DNA of 64,000 bases, taken from NCBI RefSeq assembly GCF_000308615.1, contig NZ_BAGB01000027.1, positions 124,001 through 188,000 on the forward strand, given 5' to 3'. Shown one piece after another: positions 1-6,678 of the stretch; the stretch's first letter is position 1; every line of letters begins with the position of its first letter. The translations under genes were made by a program, and so were the position numbers. The DNA comes from Nocardia jiangxiensis NBRC 101359 (GTDB taxonomy: Bacteria > Actinomycetota > Actinomycetes > Mycobacteriales > Mycobacteriaceae). The notes below the pieces were generated by a model. The model made no database searches. It had not been told where the DNA came from and was given only the letters and a program-made list of their open reading frames with translations.

Positions 1-328
1 CGAGCACGCGGTATCCGGCGTCGGCCAGCAGCGGCCCGACGTCGGCGTAGCTGTAGGCGTCGTAGGGCCAGCCGTGCAGCAGTACGACGGGCCGACCGGT
101 TGCGGGGCCGAACTCGGCGTATCCGATGTTGAGCACACCGGCGTCGACGTGCTTGATGGTGCCCAGCGTGGTGTGCGCACCCGATCCCGCGCGCAGCTGC
201 TGACCCACGGTGGTCGTGGCGGCGCTCCCGCCGCCGGAATCCGGGGAACATCCGCTCAGCGACGCTGCGGCCAGCCCTGCCGCGCCCGCGGCGAGCGCTC
301 CGCCGAATAGTCGTCTGTTGAGGGTCAT
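1..328 (-). CDS. Exported alpha/beta hydrolase, 3' end beyond window
   Basis: Only the first 109 codons are present. The protein begins MTLNRRLFGGALAAG, which has a twin-arginine pair, then a hydrophobic stretch and a lipobox-like LSGC at about residues 22-25. This suggests Tat export with lipidation or an ordinary signal peptide. After a Ser/Thr/Gly-rich linker, a short strand leads into VVLLHGWP (about residues 81-88), the oxyanion-hole motif of alpha/beta hydrolases. The nucleophile elbow and the rest of the fold lie outside the window, so the substrate cannot be judged. The ATG at 328 is preceded by GGAGATCGG, a good ribosome binding site. A haloperoxidase-like or epoxide-hydrolase-like esterase is possible. 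Confidence 0.8.
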   Translation of the reverse strand, partial: MTLNRRLFGGALAAGAAGLAAASLSGCSPDSGGGSAATTTVGQQLRAGSGAHTTLGTIKHVDAGVLNIGYAEFGPATGRPVVLLHGWPYDAYSYADVGPLLADAGYRVL

Positions 329-672
329 CCGATCTCCTGCCGAAGTGTCGTCAACGAGCAGCGGACGGAAGCGAGAGCCGACAACTCACGATCCCCGGTC
401 CGCGCCGCTGACGCTAGGCAGTGCGCCGACCACACCGCGTCCGTCGAATGACGTAATCGTGTGCGGTATTCGGACACCGTCGCCTTCGGCTGTCCCGTGC
501 TCACAAGTCCCGCTGCCTCTCGCACGCCTGTGCTGCTCGGGTGTGGTCCAGATGAGGTGATCATGCGCTGACCGCTTCCCGCTGTGTGACCACCGGTGAG
601 AGTTGTTGTGTGAGTTGAGCATCAGCGGCACGGGCCGAATGACTCGACGAATGATGGCGCAGGTTGCGGTTG
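329..672. other. Intergenic region upstream of exported hydrolase
   Basis: About 340 bp separate the end of the LuxR-type gene from the hydrolase start, both on the minus strand. The region must hold the hydrolase promoter. I find no convincing -35/-10 pair, no strong hairpin followed by T residues, and no ORF with coding character. The open frames here look like chance frames in GC-rich DNA. Confidence 0.5.
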
Positions 673-3387
673 TTATTTGTTCGGTGCCGCCTCCGGCGGG
701 AACAGGTGCGTGAGTTCGGTGCGGGAGCTGATGCCGAGTTTGGGGAAGATCCGGTGGAGGTGGGTGCTCACGGTGCGGTGGGACAGGTAGAGCTGCTGGC
801 CGATCTCGCGGTTGGTCAGGCCGGTGGCGGCGAGCTGGGCGATGCTCAGTTCGTGCGGGGTGAGCATCTCGCGTGCGTCCGGGGTGCGGTTGGGGCTCGT
901 TTCACCGGCGCTGCGCAGTTCGCGGCGGGCGCGCGCACTCCAGGCGGTGAAGCCCAGTGCGTCGAAAGTCGCTCTGGCGGTGCGCAAATGGGTTCGCGAC
1001 TCGATGATCCGGCGCTGTCGCCGCAGCCATTCGCCGTAGGCCAGGTGCAGGCGGCCGCGTTCGGCGGGCCAGGCGGGCGCAGCCGCGGCCAGCGCGTCGG
1101 TGAATCGTTCCTCGGCGTCGTCGGTGGCCAGAACGGCTCGTGCGTAGCGCATGCCGATGTGCAGGGCGGGGGAGGAGGTGGACCGGGTGGCGGGTTCGAG
1201 CCCGTCCAGCAGATCGCGCAGGTCCCGGGTGTTTCCGGAGCGGATCGCCGCCTCGGCGAGTTCGGCCAGGAAGTAGGTGCGCAGCGCCGGTGAATGTGAC
1301 GGGTCGCCGGGATCGTGGATCCGGAGCAGGTCGGTGTAGGCGTCGTCGAATCGGCCCTCGCCGAGTGCGACGAGTCCGCGGGTGAGCTGCACGGTCGCCA
1401 ATACCGGCCGCGCGCCGGAGGCGAGCCCGATCCGCTCGGCCTCCGTGAGCAGGGTGCCGGACTGGTTGTAATCCCCACGGAGCGCGGCGATTTCGGCTTG
1501 TACGGCGATGGCCAGCCCGTGCATGAACGGCTGGCCGGTCTCCCGGGCGAAGGCCGCGGCCTCGGCGGCCGCGGGTGCGGCGGCGGCCAGATCGCCGAGC
1601 CGGGTCAGGCTCCACGACTGCACCGTCAGCGCACGCGGCAGCGCACCCAGCGCACCGGCCGCGCGCAGTCCGGTCGCCGCGGCCGCGGAGAACTGCGCGG
1701 CCAGGTCGAACGCGCCCACCTGCAGTGACGCACTGCCGAGGAAGCGATCCACCTCCGGATCGTGCCCGGTCACCGCCGCCCGTGCGCGCAGATGCGCGAT
1801 GACCGGTTCACCGCGGTCGAGCGGGGCGACGTATGCGGCGACCGCGACCAGGCGGGGATCGTCGTCCGGGACGGGTAGTTCATCGGCGACCGCGAGCAGT
1901 GTGCGACGGGCGTCGGGGCCGGGCTCGGACCAGAAGCAGCGCATCGCCGCACCCCACAGGATGCGTTTCGCCGCATCGACGTGGCCGTCCGCGGCGACCG
2001 ACGCCGCCAGTGTGGCGAGTTCGCCTATGCGCGAAGGGGCTTCGCGTACGCCGTCGTCGAATCCGCTGAGCAGCCAGTTGCCGACGGCCTGCTGCCCGGA
2101 GGTCAGCGGCAGCGTGCGCGCGGCGGCGACCAGACGTTCGGCGGTGGGGCGTCGGCCGGCATCGACCGCGGTCTCGGCCGCGCGCAGCAGACGGTCCGCG
2201 CGCCGGGCCGGGCTCCGGCTCAGGGCCGCCGCGCGTTCCAGCGTCGTGATCGCGTCTTCGCGATGCCGGGCCCGTTCGGCGAAATTCTCCAAGGTGACGG
2301 CGATCTGCTCGTCCGGGCCCGGCGTGGCTGCCGCACGATGTCGCAGGCTGCGGTCGGGCAGATCGGTCAGCACTTCGGCCAAGGCGAGGTGGGCGCTGCG
2401 GCGTTGCTCAGGCGTGGCCGCGGCGGCGACGGCCGAGCGCATCAGCGGGTGCCGGAAGGTCAGCGTGTCCGGGCTCAGGTCGATCAGCTGGGCCTCGGTG
2501 GCGGGCGCGAGGATTTCGGGATCGGCCGGAGTCTGCTGGAGAACACTTGTGGCAGCGAGTATTTCGGCGATCGAGCCGCTGTCGTCCAGCGCGGCGAGCA
2601 ACAACGCGCAGCGGCACGCCGGTGGCAGTGTGGCGGTGCGGGCGACGAAGGCGCGCTCGAGTCGTTCGGGCAGCGGCAGGGTGAGCGCGGACTCGTCGAG
2701 ATCGGCTGCCGCGGTGGGCAATTCGACGAGCGCGAGCGGATTTCCCCGGGCCTCGGCGAGCAACCGCCGGCGCACGGCCGCGGGCAGGTCGGGCGCGGTG
2801 AAATCCAGGAGTGCCGCGGCCTGGTCGTCGGACAGCGGGCCGAGCGGCAGGTGCGCGAGTTCCGCATCGCTCAGGGGTGAGTTCGCGTCGTCCCGGATCG
2901 TGGCGATCAGGACGATGGGTTCGGTGTCGATGCGACGGGCCAGGAAGGCCAGGACCTCGGCACTGAGCCGATCGAGCCAGTGCACGTCCTCGGCGACGAT
3001 CAGCAGCGGGCGTTCGGCGGCGGCGTCGGACAGCAGGGTCAGCGCCGCGAGCCCGACCAGATACGCACTCGGCTCGCCGGTGCTGTCCGCCAGCCCCAAA
3101 GCCGTTGCCAGCGAATCGGATTGGCGTTTCGGCAAGGCATCCAGACCGCGCCGCAGCGGATACAGCAGCCGGTGCAGTCCGGCGTAGGCGAAATCCTGTT
3201 CGGCCTCGGTGCCGGCGGTGCGCAGCACACGCACCCCCGCGATGGCCGCCGCCGTGACGCTCTCCGCCACCAGTGCGGATTTTCCGATACCGGGCCCGCC
3301 CTCGATCAGCGCGCCACTGCGTTCCCCGGGCCCCTCGAGGTAGGCGCTCAGATCCTTCAGCTCGGCATCTCGCCCGAACAGCGGCAT
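673..3387 (-). CDS. LuxR-family regulator with N-terminal AAA ATPase (LAL/MalT-like)
   Basis: This 904-residue protein is a large STAND-type transcription regulator. The N-terminus (MPLFGRDAEL) leads directly into a Walker A motif, GGPGIGKSA, at about residues 30-38. A Walker B-like LLIVAEDVHWLD follows near residue 130. The middle is a long Ala/Leu/Arg-rich helical region of the kind that forms TPR-like sensor repeats. The last about 65 residues are a LuxR helix-turn-helix (LTPHELSIAQLAATGLTNRE, then RTVSTHLHRIF). The family typically binds DNA on sensing a small ligand with ATP. The length is normal for LAL regulators. It is monocistronic, and the target genes cannot be deduced. The start at 3387 is the first Met and fits the conserved LFGRDAEL opening. 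Confidence 0.93.
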   Translation of the reverse strand: MPLFGRDAELKDLSAYLEGPGERSGALIEGGPGIGKSALVAESVTAAAIAGVRVLRTAGTEAEQDFAYAGLHRLLYPLRRGLDALPKRQSDSLATALGLADSTGEPSAYLVGLAALTLLSDAAAERPLLIVAEDVHWLDRLSAEVLAFLARRIDTEPIVLIATIRDDANSPLSDAELAHLPLGPLSDDQAAALLDFTAPDLPAAVRRRLLAEARGNPLALVELPTAAADLDESALTLPLPERLERAFVARTATLPPACRCALLLAALDDSGSIAEILAATSVLQQTPADPEILAPATEAQLIDLSPDTLTFRHPLMRSAVAAAATPEQRRSAHLALAEVLTDLPDRSLRHRAAATPGPDEQIAVTLENFAERARHREDAITTLERAAALSRSPARRADRLLRAAETAVDAGRRPTAERLVAAARTLPLTSGQQAVGNWLLSGFDDGVREAPSRIGELATLAASVAADGHVDAAKRILWGAAMRCFWSEPGPDARRTLLAVADELPVPDDDPRLVAVAAYVAPLDRGEPVIAHLRARAAVTGHDPEVDRFLGSASLQVGAFDLAAQFSAAAATGLRAAGALGALPRALTVQSWSLTRLGDLAAAAPAAAEAAAFARETGQPFMHGLAIAVQAEIAALRGDYNQSGTLLTEAERIGLASGARPVLATVQLTRGLVALGEGRFDDAYTDLLRIHDPGDPSHSPALRTYFLAELAEAAIRSGNTRDLRDLLDGLEPATRSTSSPALHIGMRYARAVLATDDAEERFTDALAAAAPAWPAERGRLHLAYGEWLRRQRRIIESRTHLRTARATFDALGFTAWSARARRELRSAGETSPNRTPDAREMLTPHELSIAQLAATGLTNREIGQQLYLSHRTVSTHLHRIFPKLGISSRTELTHLFPPEAAPNK

Positions 3388-3563
3388 GGTGCGGCACTCC
3401 TCCTGACAAACCCGCCGGATGCGCCCGGCCTGCCCGCGACCCTACCCAAGCGAGCCGCATCGACCGATCACGCACGCGCGCCCGCTGTGCCGATGGCCTC
3501 GGCCCAGCGCGACCGTCCGACGCACGCACCGCATCCTTCGGGCACGCATGATGCCCTCGGCTC

Positions 3564-3587
3564 ATCCGGATCCGGATCCGGATCCGG
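3564..3587. repeat. Hexanucleotide tandem repeat (ATCCGG)x4
   Basis: Four perfect head-to-tail copies of ATCCGG lie between the LuxR-type gene and the alcohol dehydrogenase gene. Each unit contains the palindrome TCCGGA when read across the junction, so the block is also self-complementary. It is non-coding. It could be a slippage-prone microsatellite or a weak hairpin, and no function is shown. Confidence 0.85.
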
Positions 3588-3622
3588 TGCGTGCGGCGGT
3601 CGCGCGCTCAGGCGGTCGTCCC

Positions 3623-4714
3623 CTACCAGGTCAGAACTGGTTTGACGACCCGTCCCGCGCGCTGATCGGCCAGCGCGGCGTTGATCTCGGTGCACGGGTA
3701 GCCGCGCACCAGGCGCTCGAGCGGCAGTCGCCCGGCAGCGTGCAGTGCGAGCAGTTCGGGGATGAACCGCTGGGGCACCGCGTCACCTTCGAGGCATGCG
3801 CGAATCATCTTGCCCGACAGGACGATATCGCGCAGATCGATGGGCGGGACTCCGACGCCGAGACCGACCACAACGACGACGCCGCCGATTCCCAAGGCCG
3901 CCACGGCATTCGCGAGCACCTCGGGTCGCCCGGTCGTGTCCAGTGCGTGGGTGGCTCCGCCGCCGGTGCGTTCGGAGATGGCTGCGGTGGTATCCCCGTC
4001 GGCGGGATCCAACGCCTGCGACGCACCGAATTCCATTGCCAGGGAGCGGCGTTCGGGGGAGAGCTCGACCACGATCACATCGACGTCCGGGAGCGTCTTC
4101 GCGGCCAGCAGCGCGGCCATCCCGACGGCGCCCGCACCATAGACGACCAGCGCGGCTCCCGGTTCGGGGCGCAGAGCGTTGAGCACCGCGCCCGCACCGG
4201 TCTGGAAGCCGCAGCCCAGGGGAGCGGCCACGATCGGATCGGTGCCGGGCGGGACGGCCACGGTGTTGTCCGCGGTGGTCAGGGCGTATCCGGCGAAGCT
4301 GGATTGACCGAAGAAGCCGTCGCGCACGGCGGTCGCGCCGATCCGCACTCGCGGCGTGCGGTCCGGGCGGGCCCCGAACTGGTTCAGTTTCGTCGCGCCG
4401 GCGCAGTACGCCGGACGACCGAGACGGCAGTTCCGGCACGCGCCGCAATGCCGATAACTCAGCACGACCTGATCGCCCGGCCGCACGCCCCGCACGTCCG
4501 CGCCGACCGCTTCCACCACGCCCGCGCCCTCGTGCCCGAGCAGAATCGGCCGATCGGCCGCACCGGCCGCGCGGGAGACCAGATCGGTGTGGCAGATCCC
4601 GGCGGCCACGACGCGCACGAGGATCTCGTCCGCGCGCGGGTCGTCGATCTCGACCGGCTCGATGGTGAATTCGGCGCGGGGATCGCGGGAGATCGCCGCC
4701 GATGTGGTGGGCAT
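3623..4714 (-). CDS. Zinc-dependent alcohol dehydrogenase (MDR superfamily)
   Basis: This 363-residue medium-chain dehydrogenase would oxidise an alcohol, or reduce an aldehyde, with NAD. The catalytic zinc cysteine sits in AAGICHTD near residue 41. GHEGAGVVEAVG follows at about 60-71, and the four-cysteine structural zinc lobe is CGACRNCRLGRPAYC at about 90-105. The nucleotide-binding strand is VVYGAGAVGMAA. The lobe and overall pattern resemble aryl-alcohol or class III type enzymes. The reading frame stays open further upstream, but the ATG at 4714 gives the usual N-terminus. Its A overlaps the TGA of the upstream DUF4334 gene (TGATG), so the two are translationally coupled. The pair faces a TetR gene across two operators, which suggests control by that repressor. 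Confidence 0.93.
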   Translation of the reverse strand: MPTTSAAISRDPRAEFTIEPVEIDDPRADEILVRVVAAGICHTDLVSRAAGAADRPILLGHEGAGVVEAVGADVRGVRPGDQVVLSYRHCGACRNCRLGRPAYCAGATKLNQFGARPDRTPRVRIGATAVRDGFFGQSSFAGYALTTADNTVAVPPGTDPIVAAPLGCGFQTGAGAVLNALRPEPGAALVVYGAGAVGMAALLAAKTLPDVDVIVVELSPERRSLAMEFGASQALDPADGDTTAAISERTGGGATHALDTTGRPEVLANAVAALGIGGVVVVVGLGVGVPPIDLRDIVLSGKMIRACLEGDAVPQRFIPELLALHAAGRLPLERLVRGYPCTEINAALADQRAGRVVKPVLTW

Positions 4715-5184
4715 CAGGCGCGCTCGAGCAGGAAGTAGAAGTATTCGCCGTCGGCGAGCACCAGATCGGGGCGGCCGTTCATGATGCCCATGAGGGTGTT
4801 CTCGTCGAGGCGTTTGAAGTGGTCGAAGACGGGGCGCTTGTCGTAGACCATCGTCGCGGTGACCTCGCCGCGGAACTCGATGTTCCACAGCGACGCCTCA
4901 CCGCCGCCGCCGAGTTGGATGTCGGAGAACAGCGTTCCGTCCTCGGCCCGGCAGATCAGCGGTTTGGCCTCGAACGGGGACAGGAAGGTCTTGCCGTGCC
5001 AGCGGCTGTGGTCCAGCGCGCGGCACAGCGGGTGACCGGTGCGGAAGGCCGCGCCCTTCCATTCGCCCAGGATGTCCTCGGCGCGCACGGTCTCGAGTCC
5101 GGCCCACAGCTGGTCCAGCTCCGCGGTGGGAACTCCCTCGGGCAACGCCGCGAGCTCGCGCCAGGGTCGGATCGTCTCGGTCAT
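4714..5184 (-). CDS. DUF4334 / GXWXG-domain protein
   Basis: This 156-residue soluble protein carries the GEWKGAAF sequence (GXWXG motif, about residues 40-47) near its N-terminus and a DUF4334-like C-terminal half (YDKRPVFDHFKRLDENTLMG). No enzymatic function is established for the family. It is usually predicted to be a small beta-rich, lipocalin-like fold. It is the first gene of a two-gene operon with the alcohol dehydrogenase and overlaps it by one base. The ATG at 5184 has GGAGAT just upstream. Two palindromes that look like TetR operators lie directly in front. A role in binding the alcohol or aldehyde handled by the neighbour is plausible but is inference. Confidence 0.85.
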   Translation of the reverse strand: MTETIRPWRELAALPEGVPTAELDQLWAGLETVRAEDILGEWKGAAFRTGHPLCRALDHSRWHGKTFLSPFEAKPLICRAEDGTLFSDIQLGGGGEASLWNIEFRGEVTATMVYDKRPVFDHFKRLDENTLMGIMNGRPDLVLADGEYFYFLLERA

Positions 5185-5201
5185 CCCATCTCCACTCTCG
5201 G

Positions 5202-5217
5202 CGAACCATTTGGTTCG
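5202..5217. promoter_or_regulatory. TetR operator candidate 1
   Basis: The 16-bp inverted repeat CGAACCATTTGGTTCG lies 18 bp upstream of the DUF4334 start. The arms CGAACCA/TGGTTCG are perfect around a TT centre. It is the exact reverse complement of the second site at 5231-5246. The position suits repression of the DUF4334-alcohol dehydrogenase operon by the divergent TetR protein. Confidence 0.85.
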
Positions 5218-5230
5218 CGAAATCTACACC

Positions 5231-5246
5231 CGAACCAAATGGTTCG
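5231..5246. promoter_or_regulatory. TetR operator candidate 2
   Basis: The 16-bp inverted repeat CGAACCAAATGGTTCG is the exact reverse complement of candidate 1, with centres 29 bp apart. It covers the expected -35/spacer zone of the tetR promoter, so it would allow autorepression. Confidence 0.85.
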
Positions 5247-5252
5247 GCAAGA

Positions 5253-5258
5253 TAGGAT
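5253..5258 (+). promoter_or_regulatory. Probable -10 element of leaderless tetR promoter
   Basis: TAGGAT ends 6 bp before the ATG at 5265, and there is no Shine-Dalgarno sequence in between. With a start site about 7 bp downstream of the -10 box, the message would begin at or near the ATG, which makes it leaderless. Operator 2 lies immediately upstream. Confidence 0.45.
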
Positions 5259-5264
5259 TCCGGG

Positions 5265-5819
5265 ATGCGCTCAGCCGGACATGCCACGAAGGAGCGGATC
5301 CTCGCCGCAGCCAAGGCGGAATTCGCCCGGTACGGGATCGCGGGTGCGCGGATCAACCGGATCGCCGCGGCCGCCCACGCCAGCAAGGACCGGCTGTACG
5401 CGTACTTCACGGGCAAGGAGGAGCTGTACGCGGCGGTGACCGCGCAATGGGTGAGCGAGACGACCGCCGAGACCGCGTTGGACGCCGAGGACATCCCCGC
5501 CTACATCGGCCGCCTTTTCGACCACTACCTGCGCAATCCGGACGACGCCCGGCTCCAGGCGTGGGCGGATATCGAACGCACCGAGATCCCCGCGGCCGAC
5601 GAGGCCATCCGACATGCGGTGACGCCCAAGCTCGCCGAGCTCCGGCGGGGTCAGGCGGCGGGGCTGATCACCGACACCTTCCATCCGCTCACCCTGCTCA
5701 CGCTGCTCACCGATCTGGCCCGGACCTCGGCGGTGCACGCGCTGCACGACAATCGCGCCGACGTCGGCGAACTCCGCGCCGCCACGGTGCTCGCGGCCCG
5801 TCGGCTCATCGCCCCCTGA
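5265..5819 (+). CDS. TetR-family transcriptional regulator
   Basis: This is a 184-residue repressor of normal length. The N-terminal TetR helix-turn-helix (about residues 9-55) is clear: TKERILAAAKAEFARYGIAG, then RINRIAAAAHASKDRLYAYF and the usual TGKEELYAAV helix. The remaining helices form the ligand-binding and dimerisation domain, which is not diagnostic. The gene is divergent from the DUF4334-alcohol dehydrogenase operon. The 80-bp gap holds two mirror-image 16-bp palindromes, so it probably represses both itself and that operon. An alcohol, aldehyde or related hydrophobic inducer would fit, but this is inference. Confidence 0.95.
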   Translation: MRSAGHATKERILAAAKAEFARYGIAGARINRIAAAAHASKDRLYAYFTGKEELYAAVTAQWVSETTAETALDAEDIPAYIGRLFDHYLRNPDDARLQAWADIERTEIPAADEAIRHAVTPKLAELRRGQAAGLITDTFHPLTLLTLLTDLARTSAVHALHDNRADVGELRAATVLAARRLIAP

Positions 5820-5967
5820 GGGTGCCCTTGCACGGATAACCCCGCCTACACTGCAGGTGAGGTCCATAACGGTTCGGCCGATATCGGCGTCGAGAGGGCT
5901 GAACGAGATTCGGATCGGGAACTCCTGTGCCACCCCCCGGGTACAGGGGGGAACGAGGAGGTCCGTC

Positions 5968-6162
5968 ATGAACGAACTCGTCTGCGGCGACTGCTGGCGC
6001 CGCGATCATCTGACCTTCGCTCAGCGTCTGGATCCGGCGTTCATCCGCCACGGATCCCGGTCTCTGTGCCCGGAACACCGCGCTCTGCGCGCGGAGCTGT
6101 GTCGGGCGGCCGGCCCGGCGCACCGGCGCCTACCGGGACCGACGGAGAACCAGGCGGCCTGA
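5968..6162 (+). CDS. Small Cys-rich hypothetical protein
   Basis: This 64-residue protein begins MNELVCGDCWRRDHLTF. It has a CxxC pair at residues 6 and 9, and a later CPEH element at about 34-37, a pattern that could bind one zinc ion. No family is recognised. The ATG at 5968 has a very strong GAGGAGG ribosome binding site seven bases upstream, which is the main evidence that the gene is real. The open frame extends upstream but without a ribosome binding site. It is short, Arg/Ala-rich and alone between tetR and the SRPBCC gene. Confidence 0.6.
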   Translation: MNELVCGDCWRRDHLTFAQRLDPAFIRHGSRSLCPEHRALRAELCRAAGPAHRRLPGPTENQAA

Positions 6163-6199
6163 ACCTGGCTGCTCGGGCACATCGTGGTTCGATCGGAGC

Positions 6200-6658
6200 A
6201 TGACCGACGACGTCGATGTGCCCCGTATCGTCACCGTCCATCGCGAGATCGCGGCCGATGCCGCGCGGATCTTCGAGCTGATCGCCGATCCCGCGCAGCA
6301 GCCGCGGTGGGACGGTAACGACAACCTCGCCACCGCACCCGCGGGTCAGCGCGTGCGTGCGGTCGGGGAGGTGTTCACCATGCAGCTCACCATGGGCCAG
6401 ATCCGGGAGAACCACGTGGTGGAGTTCGAGGAGGGCCGCCGAATCGCCTGGCGGCCTTCCGAACCCGGCCACGAGCCGCCCGGACATCTGTGGCGTTGGG
6501 AGCTCGAACTGCTGGGCCCCGGTCGCACCCGGGTCACGCACACCTACGACTGGACGCTGCTCACCGACGAGAAGCGTCAGGTTCGGGCGCGCGCCACCAC
6601 CGCGGACAAACTCCTCGGTTCGGTGGACCGGCTCGCGGAGCTCAGCGAGAAGCACTGA
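6200..6658 (+). CDS. SRPBCC (START-like) family protein
   Basis: This 152-residue protein has the polyketide cyclase/dehydrase-like SRPBCC fold. It starts VTVHREIAADAARIFELIAD, the usual first strand and helix. It then has PRWDGND and ends with the long C-terminal helix (ATTADKLLGSVDRLAELSEK) that closes the hydrophobic pocket. The family binds lipids or hydrophobic small molecules, and enzymatic activity is not implied. There is a 37-bp gap from the small Cys-rich gene, so co-transcription is possible. It converges with the debranching-like gene 20 bp downstream. Confidence 0.85.
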   Translation: MTDDVDVPRIVTVHREIAADAARIFELIADPAQQPRWDGNDNLATAPAGQRVRAVGEVFTMQLTMGQIRENHVVEFEEGRRIAWRPSEPGHEPPGHLWRWELELLGPGRTRVTHTYDWTLLTDEKRQVRARATTADKLLGSVDRLAELSEKH

Positions 6659-6678
6659 GACGCAACGTCGTCCGGCTG

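Noticed and set aside
1508..3187. A 559-codon open frame on the plus strand inside the LuxR-type gene
   Set aside because: It is antisense to a clear AAA/LuxR protein, Ser/Arg/Ala-rich with no domain, and typical of GC-rich shadow frames.
5828..5852. TTGCAC and TACACT as a promoter for the small Cys-rich gene
   Set aside because: The boxes are only 13 bp apart, too close for a normal sigma-70-type promoter.
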